Of a DNA stretch of 64,000 nucleotides, positions 12,234 to 24,272 are shown in pieces. Numbering within the stretch: position 1 is the first letter of the stretch; every line of letters begins with the position of its first letter. A program made the translations under genes and the position numbers. Below the pieces are notes generated by a model that was not told the origin of the DNA, did no database searches, and saw only the letters and a program-made list of their open reading frames with translations. Source of the DNA: Sciurus carolinensis (taxonomy: Eukaryota; Chordata; Mammalia; Rodentia; Sciuridae); the NCBI RefSeq assembly GCF_902686445.1, contig NC_062218.1:134525241-134589240 (forward strand), read 5' to 3'.

Positions 12234-12556
12234 GTCTTAGTCCCTTCTGTTGCTAATAACACAATACCACAGATGGATATGTTTTAAGAAAACAAGTTAT
12301 GGTCCGGGGCAGAGGGGCTGCATCTGGTGATAGCTTTCTTGTTGGCAGAGTTCCAAGGTGGTGAAAGTTATCACATGGAGAGACGTAGCCCAACTAGCTT
12401 TTATAGCAGGCCCACTCTTCATTACCCGTTAACCCATGAGTCCATTAGTCTCATGAATGAACTAATCCAGTCTTGAGAGCAGAGTTCTGATCACCTTGTA
12501 AAGGTCCCACCTCTTAATATCCTGAGTTTGGGAGGGGACAAACCATATCACAGCAG
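12234..12556 (-). mobile_element. MaLR-type LTR, antisense
   Basis: 'gtcttagtcccttctgttgc', 'ggctgcatctggtgatagc' and the end 'gggacaaaccatatcacag' identify an antisense MaLR LTR. Confidence 0.72.
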
Positions 12557-13229
12557 TGCTGTTGTCATAGTTTTTAGGCTTGCATCCTTGCAACTTTATC
12601 TTGACTCATCCACCTCTCCTCGGCCCACCATGGCTCACTCTCAGGGGCAGGCGGGGAGCTTATTTCACAGGCACTGGGTCTCCGATCCTCAATTTGAGGT
12701 GCGCCCCTCTCTTAACTGCCACTCCTCTACTTCTTGCTCCTGGCCAGGTTGCCCTCTCAGGACCCTGCTGTGGAGCCCCATCGCCACATGCCTTCTTGCC
12801 CTTCCTTATCACACAGCCCCTTTTTATTACACACACACACTCTCTCTCTGCCAGTACCACCCTCCCCCTTGTCACTCTCTTCTTTGGTGAATTGTTGGCC
12901 AGATCCCATCCCTTGTCCCTCACTTTCCTGCCTCCAAGCAGTAGACATCCTCCAACCTGGCTAAAGGATTTATCTTTACACTCCTGGTTGCAAGCCTCTG
13001 GATGAAAGTATGCCCTTCTGATGGGACTGTCCCCTGTCCCTGCTCACCTGCTGTATCTCCTGGAGCTCTCCCTGAAGGCCATTCCCTTCTTCAGGGCATA
13101 GTCAGGCTCTGGTACTGCTCTTTAAGCTGTGGCCCCTCCAGCTCCTGGCATGATCCCTGGTTTCCTTCATTGCTCTCTTTCTCAAAGCGTTGCCTCGCTC
13201 CTCTGCTTTCTCCCCAGTCCCCTTGTGTC

Positions 13230-14040
13230 ATCCAGAGTGTCCACCAAAGCCGCCAGTGACCATGGGGAGTGGATCCTGTGTTCATTGGTCTGTTCCCCCA
13301 TGTCAGGCCTCCCTCCCACTCTTCCTTCTCCACCATCACCACTTCATGACACCACTGCCTCCTGGATTTCCTCTCATTCCACGCCGTCCTTCTCTGCCCA
13401 CCTCATGGTGGCAATTCTGGGGGCTCCATCCCATCTTCTCTTCATGCACTTATTCCTAGGGTGACTGTAGCCATCCTCAAGCCTTTGAAGAACACCTAAT
13501 TGCTCATGTGGACCTTTCCCTGAAATCGCGTCTTTCCACACTGTGTCTGTGGGCCTGCTCGGCTGACGCACAGGTGTCCCGAGGGTGATAACTCCAAAAA
13601 GAAAGTCCAGGCTTCTCTCACCCTCTCCTCCATCCACCAGATCAAACCAGAAACAAGAACTCAGTTCTGCCTCTCACCCTGAGCTTTCTTCTATCTGGTA
13701 AAGAGTGTCTCTGGGCAGGGTCTCCTTGGGGATCATAGTGTTGGTCTCGGTCCATCCCTATCCCACTTCTGGTCCATGGCACATTTCCTCAGGCTACCTG
13801 CAAAGGGAACCTTGGAACTGGCCCTTATATACTGCAACCAGATCTCATCCCTTGCCTCCTGCAAACTCTGGTGGCTACTTATGACTTTCAAGTAAAACCC
13901 ACAATCCTTGGCAGGGCCTACTGGCTCTGCTTCCTGCTTTACCCTCCTCCAGGAAGTCTCCTTTCCTTCCTCTCCTCTCCAGAGCTCCTTCCCACCTGAG
14001 CTCAGGCCTGTTCTGTTTCTGTGGCCTGTATCTTCCTTTG
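13230..14040 (+). mobile_element. L2-like LINE fragments, sense
   Basis: Pyrimidine-rich sequence with L2-type phrases: 'gactttcaagtaaaaccca' (13882), 'ctctgcttcctgctttacc' and 'ccaggaagtctcctttcc'. Old and fragmented. 12560-13229 has a similar base composition but no clear match; the overlapping open frames there come from the low-purine composition. Confidence 0.5.
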
Positions 14041-14492
14041 CTTTGGGTCTCAGGGAAGACCACTGTACTCCATTAGAAATTAAACATTTTTTTCTCATCT
14101 TTTGCTATCTAGACTATGCATTATACCTAAACTATAAAATGTTTTCTACATGTTTTCTCTTTAGCTATGAAGGTTTAGAAGATCACATCCTGTTTTTATC
14201 TTACTTACCACTATCTTTGGATTTTAAAACCTTCCTAATGTTAAAGTTCTCTAAGAATTGGCATCAGATACCAAATAATCTCCATGGTTCTGTCTATCCT
14301 GCAGGATTGGAACATTTCACCTTTTTATCACCCACCCACCCCTCCCTATCCCAATCACATCAGCTGACCTGATTTTATTGTGGATTTTTGGATAGAATTT
14401 GGACTTTTCTGTACTTGTTATTTTATATATTTAATCTTCTGTTTCAAGAGTTGTCTTTGTTTTCCTTTGCCTTTACTGGTTCTGGGATGTTC

Positions 14493-14690
14493 TGCTTTGG
14501 CTTTGCAATACTGGGAATTGAACCCAGGGACTCTCTACCACTGAGCTACAGATCCAGCACTTTTTAAATTTTTTAAAATTTTGAGACAGGGTCTCGATAA
14601 GTTGTGGAGTCTAGCCCAGAACTGACTGCCTCAACCTCTGCAGTCGCTGGGATGTATAGGGGTGCGTCCCTGTGCCCATCTTCCAGGTAG
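14493..14690 (-). mobile_element. B1-ID dimeric SINE, antisense
   Basis: On the minus strand a 7SL-derived B1-like unit (right side; 'gagacagggtctcgataag' antisense at 14582) is fused to an ID unit (left side; 'ctaccactgagctacagatc' antisense). Such B1+ID fusions are known from squirrels, which supports the host call. Confidence 0.75.
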
Positions 14691-14805
14691 TTCTCCCCTT
14701 TGGTCCTGAGCCTTCTCTGTCTGAGTGATTTGCATTTTCATTTCTTCCCCAGTTATCTTCCAGGTAGTGGAGCCAGGGAAGGGAACTTCTCAGCTGTGTG
14801 AACTG

Positions 14806-15152
14806 TGATCGGAATGTTTGTTTCTCCTAAATTCACATATTGAAACCTAATGCCTGATATGATGGTATTAGGCAGCCCTTGGGGGGTGATAAGTCATGAG
14901 AGTGGAGCCCTCATTAATGGGATTAGTGCCCTTATAAAAGAGGCTTCAGAGAGTTCCCTTGTTTCCTTTCCCATGTGAGGACTCAGCAAGAATGACTATG
15001 AAGAAATGGAACTGTGCCAGACACTTAGTCTGTTAGTGCCTTGGTCTTGAACTTCCAGCCTCCTGAACTGTGAGAAACACATTTCTATTGTTTACAATCC
15101 ACCTAGTCAATGACATTTTGTTATAGCAACCTTATTAGGCTAGGACAATGCA
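14806..15152 (+). mobile_element. MLT1-like MaLR LTR, sense
   Basis: 'aaattcacatattgaaacc', 'aatgggattagtgccctta', 'cctcctgaactgtgagaaac' and 'cattttgttatagcaacc' trace a complete MLT1-type LTR. Confidence 0.82.
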
Positions 15153-18100
15153 TGGTACCTTCAGTGGTAGGGGGCTTCATCAGGCCCATGGGCCAAGTGC
15201 ATTGGAGCTGTGGGGCTGAACAGGTCCCTTAGACTCTTGGACAGGAAGGACATTTCCTCCAAGGATGAGATAGGGTGCATCCTGCTTTAGTGGAACTTTC
15301 CTTCTCCCAAAGACCCTGGCTAGGGTTTGTACCTTCCCTTTGCTCCAAGCACAGACCCAGAAAGTAGTCCCAGTGGCAGTTGGAAGGGATGTTTGGGGTG
15401 TGTATGTGGAGGATAGTCCCAGTGGGTCATTCTTAAATTCCTTCCAGAGTGTCTAACCCATCCTACCCTGACTCTTCGCTTATCAGAGACCACCCACAGC
15501 AGCAATGGGAGAGGCTCATATGTCTTGCTTAGAATGTTCCAGGCCAGTTTGGGGTTCTGTTTTCCAAGTCTGTTGTGGATGCAGGGAGCACACTGGGTGT
15601 GCTCCCTGGGTACTTCAGGGAGGAAATCAGGCTGGGGCATGGAAACTCCTTTGTAGGCCCTTGAGATGGGGCTAGCACATGGGCCTGAGAGTGAGGCCTA
15701 CTTATTGGGGCTATAGCAGCACCTCACATCAGTCAAGATCCCAGAGACACTTGGGTTCAACTGATGGGAGCTGAATGAAGGCATGATTCACAGATCTCCA
15801 GGCAGGATAAGGAAACTCACAGGGATACACTTAGGGGCTACCAGTGTCAGGAGCTGTACCTGGTCAGGCCAAGCAGAGAAAGAAAACAGAGAAAGAAAGC
15901 CCTTGCTGTCCTTTTGGTCCCTTCATTTGCCAAGACAGCTAGGAAGAGCCAGTTCATGGGATGAAGGGAAGGACAGATGAATGGGGAGTGGGGTGGTGAA
16001 TGGAGAACTAGTCCAGAATGTCACGGAAGGAGAAGAAGCAGGCACTACATTCTTTTCTGTGTCTTTTCAAAGCCAGCTTTCCTTTCTAGTCCAGAGCCTA
16101 TTTATTCAGCCTGCATAAGTGCCGGGCCTGGTGCTGGATGCTGTCAAATCCTTGAGATGACAGACAGATACAGCAATTTCCAGCAGGGTGTTTGAGCCCT
16201 GGTTTTGAAACAGAAACCAATGAACCATGCATCCAGTAGGAACCCTCCCAGCTCTTCTACATACTGTGTTCCTCTGGAGCTCAGTAGTTAATGCTAGAGG
16301 TCCACGTGTACATAAGTTTTCCTTTATTCCCTCTTTAGACTGTCTTGGTGATTCTCAGCATTTGGTTCAGAGAAGAGCCATCCTATGGAGTGTATGCAAA
16401 CGCCACATTAACTTAACCTGTGTGGGAATCAGGAGATTTTCAGGAATAATCTTACACTTCCTGCTGACTTGAGAAGCAAACTCCTTTCCTCTCAACCAGT
16501 AAGAAACTTTTCCAATGGCAAGGCAAAGGCCACCTTGCAAGCTGGGAGCACTATTCTGTGGATGTGGGTGAGATCCCTGGGGATGTTGCCCAAATGTGAT
16601 GGGGTCAGGACTTGGGATGGTTCCACCAGAGCCTGTGTAAGTTGGTTGTCAGGCTCACCATTCATGAGATCCACAAGCTGCCCCTCAGAGACATGTTGAG
16701 TGGGTCAGACCCTCTGGGGTGCTTGGCATTTCTGGATCAGGCTGACTGCAGCACCAGGGGTGGGCCTGTGGAGGCAGCCCTAAGAATTTCTGGACATGTG
16801 CATGTCTTCCCTTTTCATGGGACTGAAAATAATTGGCTGACTGGACACGTTTCTGGTCTCTCATCTCTAACTATAAGGCTGTGCACCTTCTGTCAGTACT
16901 GGGCACCTGGCTCCCAGTTATTAAGGTAAATGTTGAGGACATACAACATCTAGGGAAAAGAGACCACCCTGGGAGGCCAATTCCAGTGTTTGTTCTGGAC
17001 TTGGATCTATCAGGCCATTAGCATATTCTTACCTATGATAATGGAAGGTGATATTCCATGCTTGTCCTGGGCTGTGAGCTAGCAGCCGTTGTCAGGTTCT
17101 TGTCCATGGTAATGGGCAGATGATATTCTGCATCTCTCCGAGTCAGTAACTGAGTTGCTTCAGTTAAAAGGGAAAATACTCTTCAAGTGAATGTTAGTTT
17201 TAGCTTCAAGTCTAATTTCTGATCTGTAAACAAAGCCTGTAAGAACAAGAGGCTCCCCATGTGCAAATCAGCTCATTAATTTGACTTAGAGGAATGCATA
17301 GCGCCTCAGCCTCTTTGGTGAAGATTAGCACTTTTTAAGCAAGTGAGAGTCTTGTCAGGACAAAGCAACACAATTATGTGCCCCTTATTTCAAGACAGCC
17401 GAGGAAAGTGGGACCAGGCTGTCTTCCCTGGAAACAGGAAAGGGAGGCTACGGGGTTAGCACTTACATGAAGTGCTGTGAGTGAGAAGCCATGGGCTGTC
17501 ACCAGGGTGAGGTCATGGTGCCTGGAATTGTAGGAAGGTCAGTTCTCAGCCCCCCCGGGGAAGATGGCACAGGACCAGGGGATCTGGTGGGTATAATAAG
17601 GTATGCTGAGCTCCTGACAACCTCTAGAAGCACAGGAAGCCTTCTCTTTTGATGAGATTGAGAAAAACTAATCCTGAAACACATAAGCCAAAGGGAATTA
17701 AAGTCAAGCTGTCAGGGTCTGGGGATGGAGGTTTGGAAATGGGGTACCTTGGATGGCCCCAGCCACAACCTCCAGAAGCTGTCCAGTCAGTGTTTAGGGC
17801 TCTGGGGTGGGAGTTTGTGTTGGTCTTTGTCATATTGTTTCTGTCACCTTGGATGAGTTCACCCTACCTCTTCCCACCTGGGCTTCTACCAATAGCCCTT
17901 CTAGATAGCTCCCAGAGGCATGGTTCTCCTAGTGTGTGCAGGGACTCTGGGTTTCTATTCAATTAAAATGTGTGTGACCAGATTCATGTGTTCATGTGGG
18001 GCATGTTGAATGGATCAATGCCGATTTAGAGGAAAAGAGGAGGAGAGGTGCTAACATATTCATTTATTGTCCAATTAGTGCATGTGAAGATCCTTGTCAG

Positions 18101-19076
18101 CATGCAGGTCCAGGAACAATCACATCATGTCCTTTATTGTCAAGTATGCTATTCCCAGTAATTTCATATTTCTGATCTCTCCATCTGGGGGAAAAGTAGC
18201 AATGCTGTTATTCTTCCAATGTGTGGCTCTTTGGAACCTGTTTGTATGGACACATTGTAGATTTTTTTTTTTTTTGTCTTTGCATTCCCTGTCCCTACAT
18301 ATTTAGTCTGGTTACAGCATGTCTCCAATCTTGGCTATGGCTCTCCTGTACTTTGTTGATGATGACCACCAATGCAGATGGTACCAAGAAGATGCAGGAA
18401 AATGTGAGCTATTGTTCATTTTCTGGTCACATTACAATTTACCATTTGGAACTCAATAGGAAGGGAAGAGCCATGCATCCTTCAGCACATGTTACTTGCA
18501 GACCTCAGGTTGTTACCTAAATTGTGACCTCATCAAGTGTGAGCACACCCCTGCCTTCTGTACACTTCCACCAGCAGGTGGAGTGAGAAGAGTGGCCCAT
18601 GTTGTGTGAGATGTCCCATAATTCTGCAGACCAGCCTGAGTGTGCAATGTCCAGTGTCCCTTGGAGGCAAGAGAGGACACAGGGGTAGGGTGGAGGCATT
18701 GCAGAGCCTTTGAAGGTGTGGGGTCACTGTCCTGGTGTGAGGGGTGGGAAGTGAATATAGCAAAAGATACTGGTTGCTATCTACCCACTCCTGGATTCTG
18801 GAGCTTGTGAGTGGCACTGAAATTGGAGCATAGGTGGATGACGCTGATGTTGTCATGTTTAGCACATGTGTAGCCTAAGCCCAAGGCTTGGGCAGAGCCC
18901 TGAACTCATTCTGTGTTTGATCGGAGTGTGCATCACCAGAAACTGTATGCACAAAGGAAGGCTTTGCCAGTGGGAACAACTTGCTCATCAAGCCACTTGC
19001 CCCTGGACCTTGTGACAACCTCATAGACACAGATAAATCTGGAGCTCTCAGAGCCCCAAGTGTAAGAAGAAGGATG
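15153..19076. other. Largest stretch without recognised repeats (about 3.9 kb)
   Basis: Apart from a weak L2/MIR-like end near 16080-16170 and a T run at 18260-18274, I recognise no repeat, coding exon or RNA gene. Being upstream of the exon on the sense strand, it belongs to the preceding ADAMTS2 intron. It is a reasonable place to look for conserved intronic regulatory elements, which cannot be judged from one sequence. Confidence 0.5.
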
Positions 19077-19800
19077 GAGTGCCCCAGAGGGAGGAAAAGA
19101 GTACACTCATACATCGTTGGTGGGATTGCAAATTGGTGCAACCATTCTGGAAAGCAGTATGGAGATTTCTCCAAAAACTAGGAATGGAACCACCATTTCA
19201 CCCAGCTGTCCCACTCCTCGGTATATATCCAAAGGAGTTAAAATCAGCATTTTACAATGATACAGCCACATCAATGTTTATAGCAGCACAATTTACAATA
19301 GCTAAGCTATGGCGCCAACTGAGATGCCCCTCAATAGATGAATAGAAATTGTGGTACATATAAACAATGGATGGTTACTTAGCCATAAAGAAGACTCTGT
19401 GACATTTGCAAGTAAATGAATGGATTCAGAGACTATCATGTTAAGTGAAATAAGCCAATCCCCAAAAACCAAAAGTCAAATGTTTTCTCTGATACGTGGA
19501 AGCTAACCCACAATAAGGGGGAAGGGGGAAGAATAGAACTTCAGTAGATTAGACAAAGGGGAATGGAGGGAAGAGATGCGAGGATAGGAAAAGGAAAAAC
19601 AATGGAATGACTCTGGCATAACATTCCTGTGTACATACATGGAAACACCACAGTGAATCTCACCATTGTGTACACCCTCAAGAACGGGATCCTAATGAGA
19701 CTAAGATATGTGGCATGTTTGTATAATGATATCAAAATGGACTCAACTGTCATGTATAATTAAAAAGAAAAAAAGAAAAAGAGAGAGTGCCCCAGAGGGA
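19077..19800 (+). mobile_element. Young 5'-truncated L1 with perfect 16-bp target-site duplication
   Basis: The element at 19093-19784 begins inside the ORF2 3' end (frame at 19079-19345 reads HRWWDCKLVQPFWKAVW, then HPAVPLLGIYPKE) and runs through the 3' UTR to an A-rich tail. gagtgccccagaggga occurs at 19077-19092 and 19785-19800. It is truncated and inactive. The intact target duplication points to a recent insertion. Confidence 0.93.
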
Positions 19801-19867
19801 CCAACAAGGCCTACATGAAGATAGTCCAGGCATGGACCCTCTGCTCAAGAGCACTGCTTTGGCTATA

Positions 19868-20240
19868 CCATTGCTAAATTTGAATTCCCCACCCTCAAAT
19901 TTCATGTGTTGGAAACTAAATCCCCAAAGTCATATGTTGATGGTATTTAGAAGTGGGACCTTTGGGAGGTAGTTGGAATCAGATGAGGTCATGAGATGGG
20001 GCCTCCATGATGGCATTTGTGGCTTTATAAGAAGAGGAGAGACATAAGCTAGCACATACTTACTCTGTCCCACCGTGTGGTCCCCTGCTTTGTTATCATG
20101 CAGCACGAGGCCCTCACAAGCTTCTAGCAGATGCTGGCACTACGCTTAGACTGCCCAGCCCCCAGAACTGTAAGCCAAATAAACTATTCTTCATAGATTA
20201 CCCTGCCTGTGGTTTTAGGACAGAGCAACAGAAAATGGAA
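19868..20240 (+). mobile_element. MaLR-type LTR (MLT1/ORR1-like), sense
   Basis: 'ccccaaagtcatatgttgat', 'gtgggacctttgggagg' and 'cagaactgtaagccaaataa' mark a sense-oriented LTR directly downstream of the L1 insertion. Confidence 0.78.
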
Positions 20241-20479
20241 CCATAAATTGGTTCTCCCTGGTGTTCCTGGAGTGCTTCAGACTCTCTTCCTCCTTAGGGC
20301 CTTTGCACCTGCTCCTTTGCTGGAACTCAGCACTTCCCCCAAGGAGGTAGCAGTAAAGCTGGGAGCCTTCGTTTTAGGGAGAGGCACTGGTGTGAAGAAT
20401 GAACTGGCCAGAGTGCACTGAGAGTGGGCCAGGGGTGCAATTAAAAAAAATGTGTTTACATATTTTATTTTGCAATAAT

Positions 20480-21760
20480 GGTAGATCTATGCTATTTTTT
20501 AAAAAAACAACAAAAAAATTGAAGAAATAACAAAGGTTTCTTGTATGCCCTTTATCCTTTTTCCCCCAATGTTAACATTTTGTAGCATCTTAGAACAAGG
20601 ATTGAAACCATAACCTTTTAACATTGATAGGATGCTACAACACTATTACTTAGTCTCCAAATTTGATTTGAATTTTGCCAGTTCTTTGATCCAAGTGTGT
20701 TTTCTGGTTCAGAATCCCATGCAGGATCCCACATGGCACTTGGTTGTTGTGTCTTTTGTCCCCTCCATCTGAGATTTCATGACCCGGACCAATTTGTCAT
20801 TCATCACCCAGACACGTTTGAAGAGCACTAGTCAGATTTTTTATAGACTGTGCCTCTACAGAGGCTTGTCTGTTGTTTCCTCGTGTTAGATCAAGCTGGG
20901 TGGGGATGTTGGATTGTCTTATTACTGTTGATAATCTAGGGTGGGGATCACATCTAGGTTGGGGATGTTTAATTGTCTCATTATTTTTGATGATGACCTC
21001 CAGTGGTTAAGGTGCACTTCTGAGATTCTCCCTTGCAAAGTGACTATAGTCATTCCCCCTATTTGTGGGGGATATGTTCCAAGACCCCCTGGTGGTTGCC
21101 TGAAACTGTGGATAGTACTGAATTATATATAAATATACATATCTTTTTTATACATATCTATAGTAAAGTTTAATTTATAAATTAGGTACAGAAAAAGATT
21201 AACAATTAGTGAAATAAAACAATTGCAACATTATACTGTAATAGAAGTGTGGTCTGTCTTTCTCAGAGTAACTTATTCTACTGCAATCACCCTTCTTTTT
21301 GACTGTGAGCATCTGAAACCTCAGAGAAATCTCAGATATGGGGAGATTCTTGAATTTTTTCCTTTGTAATTAATAAATCTCTTGTAGATAATTTGGGATG
21401 ATGAAAACAATTTGTCTCTCATCATATTTTTTTCCCACTAATTTTGGCATCCATGGGCGATACTTCTTTGCAACAATCCTTACTGTGGCATATGCTCGTG
21501 TTGTTTACGAGGGTTATTTTCTTTCTTCATCATTTTGCCTACAATTATTAATTGAATTCCACTATGAGGAAGGGCTTCTCCCCCATTTATTATTCAGTCA
21601 TTGATTTATGCCAGTGTAGAGTCATGGAGATTTGTATTAGTCTATGGGTTATAGTCTGTTACTATCATTATTTATTATTTTGTTCAAATTATCTCAGGTT
21701 TGACATTGAGAGCCCCTTCAGGTTGACTCCTCTGTCCTTTTTCCATGCCAAGTGTGTGAT
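20480..21760 (-). mobile_element. L1M 3' UTR, antisense, split by a Tigger element
   Basis: 'gttaacattttgtagcatct', 'ccaggatcccacatggcact'-like sequence near 20725, 'cctttgtaattaataaatc' (21361) and 'ccactatgaggaagggcttc' (21560) follow the antisense order of an old L1M 3' end. The copy is colinear on both sides of 21047-21355, where a DNA transposon interrupts it. Confidence 0.78.
21047..21355 (+). mobile_element. Tigger-type (TcMar) DNA transposon fragment
   Basis: The left end 'agtcattccccctatttgt', then 'gttccaagaccccctgg' and 'agtttaatttataaatta', match the non-coding left part of a Tigger-like element. It begins at a TA, the mariner target, and its right end is missing. It has no transposase. 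Confidence 0.75.
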
Positions 21761-23934
21761 TTTCCGTGGGGTAGGGAGCCTTGTTGCAAGTAGAACCAAG
21801 GAGGGGAGGCGGGCTGGGTCTGCAGCCTGCTCTTGCAGACATCCTGGGCTGTACGTGGTCTGTGCCTGGCCCAGAGCTGTCAGCTCATCTGCTCCCATTA
21901 CAGTGGAGTCCCTGAGAATGGGGGCTTGGCATTGCTGATAGGCAGGGCCATGCTGTGGTATCTGTGTATTGTGGTTTGGAGCAGGCAGAGTAGCTGGATG
22001 TATCCCTGATGCCTTTCACAGCCTGGGACTTAACACTGTCTCCCAGTGTACCGGCTAGGCTCTGTGAGGAGCAGGGTCCCATGGGGCACTTGATCCCTTG
22101 GGTAGCCTTTTTGAATTATCAGTGGCATCCAGTGGTGGTGGGGATGCTTGACTGAAAGTGTCTTTATTCTGGCTACAGTGCCTTTGGTCATGACTAGTCT
22201 TGCTGCTCAGTATACCTAGCTGGGCTCCGATGACCTACAGAGGGGCCTAGGTCCATGTGGGCTGCTGTCCTTGCTTTGGAATAAAGAAATATCCCAATGT
22301 CACCAGTGGGGACTCACTGGTGCTGGGGTCCAGCCCCTCCCTGCAGATCCTCATTCGCCAGGTGAGGACACATGACTGACAGCGTCTGAAGGCCTGCAGA
22401 GCAGCCTGGCCACAGCCCAGACAACCTGGCCCTGAGAGCTCCGTCTCTTCCCATAAATAAACCAGACGAGATCCTTCGTCAGATGGCGTGGCCTGGTTTT
22501 CGTTTTGGGAAATCTGGACAAGAAGGGGCAGCAGACAGCCTTGGGGTCTGGCAGGGTTACCCGCCTGGGAGTGGCAGCTGGGTAGGCGGGCAGAGGACGG
22601 TCGGCGGTCAGCCTGCTCCGGATACCATGGCAGGCCCCAGAGATCAGAACAGGAAAAGAAGCCGGATTTGAAGGAAACCAAAGTCAGGCAGGGCTCCAGG
22701 CTCAGAATATGTGAGGCCTGTGATGTCCAGAGAAGGGACTCATGGCCCAGAGAACCGGGGAGGCAACAGTCCACAGTGGCGAGGGAAAATCAAGATCCTT
22801 TGCCTGAGGAAACTTTAAGACCTGGGCTCCCTAGCACATGTAGGCACAGAGGACACTCCTGACCCCCCACGAGTCTCACCATCACACTCTCAACACTTCA
22901 TTCCACTTTTGGGAAAACTGAGACTGAAGGAGAGGAAGAACTGATCCCCACATGAAGTGGAGGGTCGACTGTGTCCCTGAACTTTTCCCATCAGATTTGT
23001 GTGTCTGCTCTCCTCGCCTCTGAGGGGCACATTCACTGGGCAGTGTATCTTTTCCAGCATCTGTGGACACAGGCCAGCATCCCTGCTTCCTTTTGTGGCC
23101 TTGACTACCCCTTGCTCTGCCCCAACCTGATCAGACATGTGGTAAGGAGAATTTCAGGTTAAGAGTTTAGGTGCAGGCTTCTTGCCCACTGAACCAACCT
23201 TTGTCTACCAACATGGTAACTGGACCCTTGGTGAGTATGTGTCTCCTTTCTGATCATATGGACCCTCCTGGAGGACAAGCCCATGTAGGAAGGAGCAGGA
23301 TATTGTCTCCAGCATCCTCAGGACTGAGAAATTCCTCTCTGAGTCACACTGCTCTGGAAAGCAAGATCCTGTTTAGAACATGCTGTACCTCTAGAGTTGT
23401 GAGCCTTGTCTTCTAGCAGCTGTGTAGACTCAGCCTTGGGATTGTCCACAAAATTCTATGAGCACCAGAGATCCCCTTGGCAGGAGTCTTAACCAGTTTC
23501 TGGAAGCATAACAAGCCTACCCACAGGAATGAGGGTACCAGCCTGCAGCTAACCCCAAACTCCTGCTGGTCCCCAGAAAGAGTGGAGTGGGTTGGAAGGA
23601 GAGGGTCCTGCCATCTGCCTACTGACCTTTGACTGTATAACATCTAGGCTTGCATTTATAGCTCTGTGTCACAGAGGTGAGGATACCCTCATTAGAAGGG
23701 AGGGGGTCTCATGTGGCTAGCCCTAGGCATGCTTGCACTTTATTTTTCTACTTGTCTGATTTCTGGCACTTTGGGGAGTGAGTCAGTCACCTGCCTAGGT
23801 GGCCCTCCTCCTTCCTGCCTGAGCCACAGCCCTGCTCAGCTTTGTCCACATGGTACCCATGGTGCTCCTGTGGGCAGCCAGTTTTGTTTCTATGTGGTGT
23901 TGGTGCATGGTGGGTAGATAGGCTAAAGTAGCCC
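21761..23934. other. Intronic sequence, no repeat or gene recognised
   Basis: Moderately GC-rich with many overlapping short open frames on both strands, none with splice signals or recognisable protein content. A weak MIR-like stretch may lie near 22890-22940. Confidence 0.5.
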
Positions 23935-24272
23935 ACAATTTATATGTTGACATTCTTACCTGCCTGCCCCACAGAACTTCAGAATGTGACTGTATTTGGA
24001 GATAGACTCTTTAGAGAAGTAACTACACTAAAATGAGGTCACTAATCCAACATGACTGGTGTCCTTAAAAGAAGAGACATACACAGAGGGAAGGCCATGT
24101 AAAGACACAGGAGAAGAAAGCACATACCCCAAGCTGAAAGGTCTCAGGAGGAATCAACCTGCTGACACCTTGATCTTGGATTTACAACCTCCAGAACCAT
24201 GAAACAAGAAGTTTAAGCTGTGCAGTCTGTGGTACTTTGTTATGACAGCCCTAATCACTAGTACAGACACAT
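23935..24272 (+). mobile_element. MLT1-like MaLR LTR, sense
   Basis: 'gtgactgtatttggagatag', 'gactggtgtccttaaaagaa', 'caccttgatcttggatttac' and 'gttatgacagccctaatcac' follow the MLT1 LTR in order. Confidence 0.82.

Noticed and set aside
22247..22774. 175-codon minus-strand open frame
   Set aside because: Overlaps open frames on the plus strand and has no recognised domain; GC-rich intron sequence explains it.
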